64,000 nt of DNA, taken from positions 186,001 to 250,000 of the forward strand of contig JAHREI010000003.1 of assembly GCA_021733665.1 (NCBI GenBank). The letters are read 5' to 3'. The notes beneath the pieces are model-generated. The model searched no databases. It was not told where the DNA came from and saw only the letters and a program-made list of their open reading frames with translations. The translations under genes and the position numbers were made by a program. Source of the DNA: Bacillus subtilis. Lineage in GTDB: Bacteria; Pseudomonadota; Alphaproteobacteria; Rhizobiales; Rhizobiaceae. Positions 62,589-64,000 of this stretch are shown here, in pieces (position 1 is the first letter of the stretch; every line of letters begins with the position of its first letter).

Positions 62589-64000
62589 TTATGCGGCTTC
62601 GTTGCGCCATTTCAGGCGTACGCCACCGGTGCCGGTCGTTTCTAAAATCGGGATAGCCGAGAGCAGCTGACGTGTATAATCCGTCTGCGGATGGTCAAAG
62701 ATTGCGTCCCGTGTGCCTTGTTCGATAATCTTGCCGTCTTTCATCACCACCACGCGGTCAGCGATCTGCTCCACAACCCCGAGATCATGGCTGATAAACA
62801 GGCAGGCAAAGCCATAGCGCTCCTGCAATTCCGCCAGCAGATCCAGCACCTGTGCACGCACAGTCACATCCAGAGCGGATACGGCTTCATCGGCAATCAG
62901 AAAAGCAGGGCGGCGTACAAGAGCACGGGCAATGGCAATACGCTGGCGCTGACCACCGGAAAGCTCATGCGGAAAGCGTTCTGCAAAATCACCGCCAAGG
63001 CCGACATCCTCCAGCGTGCTTTTCACCAGAGCGCTTTTTTCTGCAGTGCTTAACCCCTCGGATAAACGCAGTGGTTCTGCCACGAGCTGCCCGATCTTCA
63101 TGCGCGGGTCGAGGGATGAGTAAGGATCCTGAAACACAAGCTGGCAATTGAACCGGTAATCATTGAAATGATTATTTTTACGGCTGACCTGTTGGCCTTT
63201 ATAGCTGAGTGTGCCGGATTTAGGCTGCACTAGACCGGCGATAACCCGTGCCAGCGTTGTTTTTCCGGAACCGGAGCCGCCGACAATTGCCACGACTTCT
63301 TTCGGGAAAATTGTAACGCTCACATCATCCAGCGCGGTTTTAACCGATGCTTTTTGAAACAGGCTTTTGTTACCGATAAAATCGACAATGATATTGTCCG
63401 CCTGCATCAGAACTTCACCGCTCGCAGGTGCGCGGGCAGGGATGCGGCGTGGCAGTGTTGAAAGCAGTTTACGGGTATAATCATGTTGCGGGTTGCTCAG
63501 AACCTGCTCGGTCATGCCTTCCTCAACCAGATCGCCATAGCGCATCACGACGATACGGTCGCAATAACGTGCAACCATTGGCAGATCATGGCTGATCAGC
63601 AAAACGGAGGTGCTGTTCTCGCGGGTCAGTTTGAGCAGCAGCTCCATGATCTCGCGCTGGACAACAGCGTCCAATGCGGTTGTCGGCTCGTCCGCTATCA
63701 GCAAATCGGGTTGCAGCAACATGGCCGAAGCAATCATAATACGCTGGCGCATGCCGCCGGAGAACTGGTGCGGATGGGCACTCAGTGCTTTTTCACCATC
63801 CTTGATACCGACCTTTTCCAGCATATTGATGATTTTGAGCCGACGCTCTTTTTTGCTTTCCTGCGGGTAGTGCAGCTCCAGCCCTTCTTCCAGCTGCCGG
63901 CCAATCGTCAAAGACGGATTGAGCGAGGTCATCGGCTCCTGAAAGATCATAGCAATGCGCTTGCCGCGAATAGATCGAATGGCTGTGCCATTCATGGCCA
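62589..64000 (-). CDS. tandem ABC ATPase (DppD-DppF fusion type), 5' end outside the window
   Basis: The frame is open to the window edge; 470 codons including the stop are present. The first ABC domain is cut before its Walker A: it begins at the Q-loop (IAMIFQEPMTSLNPSLTIGR) and has FSGGMRQRIMIASAM and LLIADEPTTALDAVV. The second domain is complete: Walker A VGGSGSGKTTLARVI, Q-loop LVFQDPYSSLDPRM, signature LSGGQRQRIAIARAL, Walker B FLIADEAVSALDVT. Such fused ATPases energise oligopeptide/dipeptide importers and match the family 5 binding protein at 60133. Confidence 0.92.
   Translation of the reverse strand, partial: AMNGTAIRSIRGKRIAMIFQEPMTSLNPSLTIGRQLEEGLELHYPQESKKERRLKIINMLEKVGIKDGEKALSAHPHQFSGGMRQRIMIASAMLLQPDLLIADEPTTALDAVVQREIMELLLKLTRENSTSVLLISHDLPMVARYCDRIVVMRYGDLVEEGMTEQVLSNPQHDYTRKLLSTLPRRIPARAPASGEVLMQADNIIVDFIGNKSLFQKASVKTALDDVSVTIFPKEVVAIVGGSGSGKTTLARVIAGLVQPKSGTLSYKGQQVSRKNNHFNDYRFNCQLVFQDPYSSLDPRMKIGQLVAEPLRLSEGLSTAEKSALVKSTLEDVGLGGDFAERFPHELSGGQRQRIAIARALVRRPAFLIADEAVSALDVTVRAQVLDLLAELQERYGFACLFISHDLGVVEQIADRVVVMKDGKIIEQGTRDAIFDHPQTDYTRQLLSAIPILETTGTGGVRLKWRNEAA

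Noticed and set aside
1-64000. tRNA, rRNA or CRISPR arrays
   Set aside because: No cloverleaf-like tRNA, rRNA segment or evenly spaced direct-repeat array was recognised by eye; a dedicated scan was not possible.

Overview
The window looks like chromosomal DNA of an alphaproteobacterium of the order Hyphomicrobiales, probably a member of the Brucellaceae with moderate GC content. This is an inference. It rests on the gene families present (many LysR regulators, polar amino-acid ABC systems, a hydantoinase-type catabolic operon, a RbbA/phosphoketolase cluster) and on a Rhizobiales-type intergenic palindromic repeat at 8949-9020. No rRNA, tRNA or CRISPR array was seen. Genes are densely packed, many with 1-8 nt overlaps.

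Layout. (1) 1-4062: a cut-off MFS transporter, two LysR regulators and an MFS/NTF2-like pair. (2) 4416-6483: a three-gene sulfide:quinone-oxidoreductase-like unit (flavoprotein, DUF1641 protein, IscU-like protein lacking its third ligand cysteine). (3) 6541-12987: a MocR regulator divergent from an uptake and hydrolysis cluster (dihydroxyphthalate-decarboxylase-like protein, amino-acid ABC transporter, M20 amidohydrolase). (4) 13045-15563: an MFS pump divergent from a LysR regulator. (5) 15564-16371: decayed DNA with phage-tail-like fragments and a tiny Cys-rich ORF. (6) 16368-23161: a YqaA protein, a LysR regulator, an M20 peptidase with an amino-acid ABC system lacking its ATPase, a broken immunity-like gene and a DUF808 protein. 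(7) 23417-27870: an RND efflux pump behind a SoxR/MerR-type promoter. (8) 28092-29272: an Imm11-like immunity gene with the tail of a lost upstream gene and an IS3 remnant. (9) 29422-31092: formate-tetrahydrofolate ligase. (10) 31361-43941: an eight-gene run on the minus strand (YhiI-RbbA-YhhJ exporter, acetate kinase, phosphoketolase, PRPP synthetase, beta-CASP hydrolase, nucleoside phosphorylase) with an FNR/FixK-type box in front. (11) 44201-47116: a polar amino-acid ABC operon. (12) 47414-49112: a second Imm11-like gene and a LysR regulator. (13) 49192-64000: a catabolic region with a six-gene overlapping operon (thiamine-diphosphate enzyme, hydantoinase A and B, aminotransferase, uronate-dehydrogenase-like protein, FAD oxidase), preceded by a PaiB-like protein, an amidase, a peptide-type binding protein, an alpha/beta hydrolase and a tandem ABC ATPase.

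Most notable signals. A 37-bp element occurs in front of both the amino-acid ABC operon (47273-47309) and the hydantoinase operon (57880-57916), with 29 of 37 positions identical. It ties transport and catabolism into one probable regulon, with the LysR gene between them the obvious candidate regulator. A MerR-type promoter with a 19-bp spacer and a near-consensus SoxR box precedes the RND pump. A TTGA-N6-TCAA box precedes the RbbA/phosphoketolase run, suggesting oxygen-responsive control. Three separate immunity-type genes or relics, none beside an intact toxin, point to past loss of polymorphic toxin loci. All functions are read from sequence motifs and recalled family features; no searches were run.
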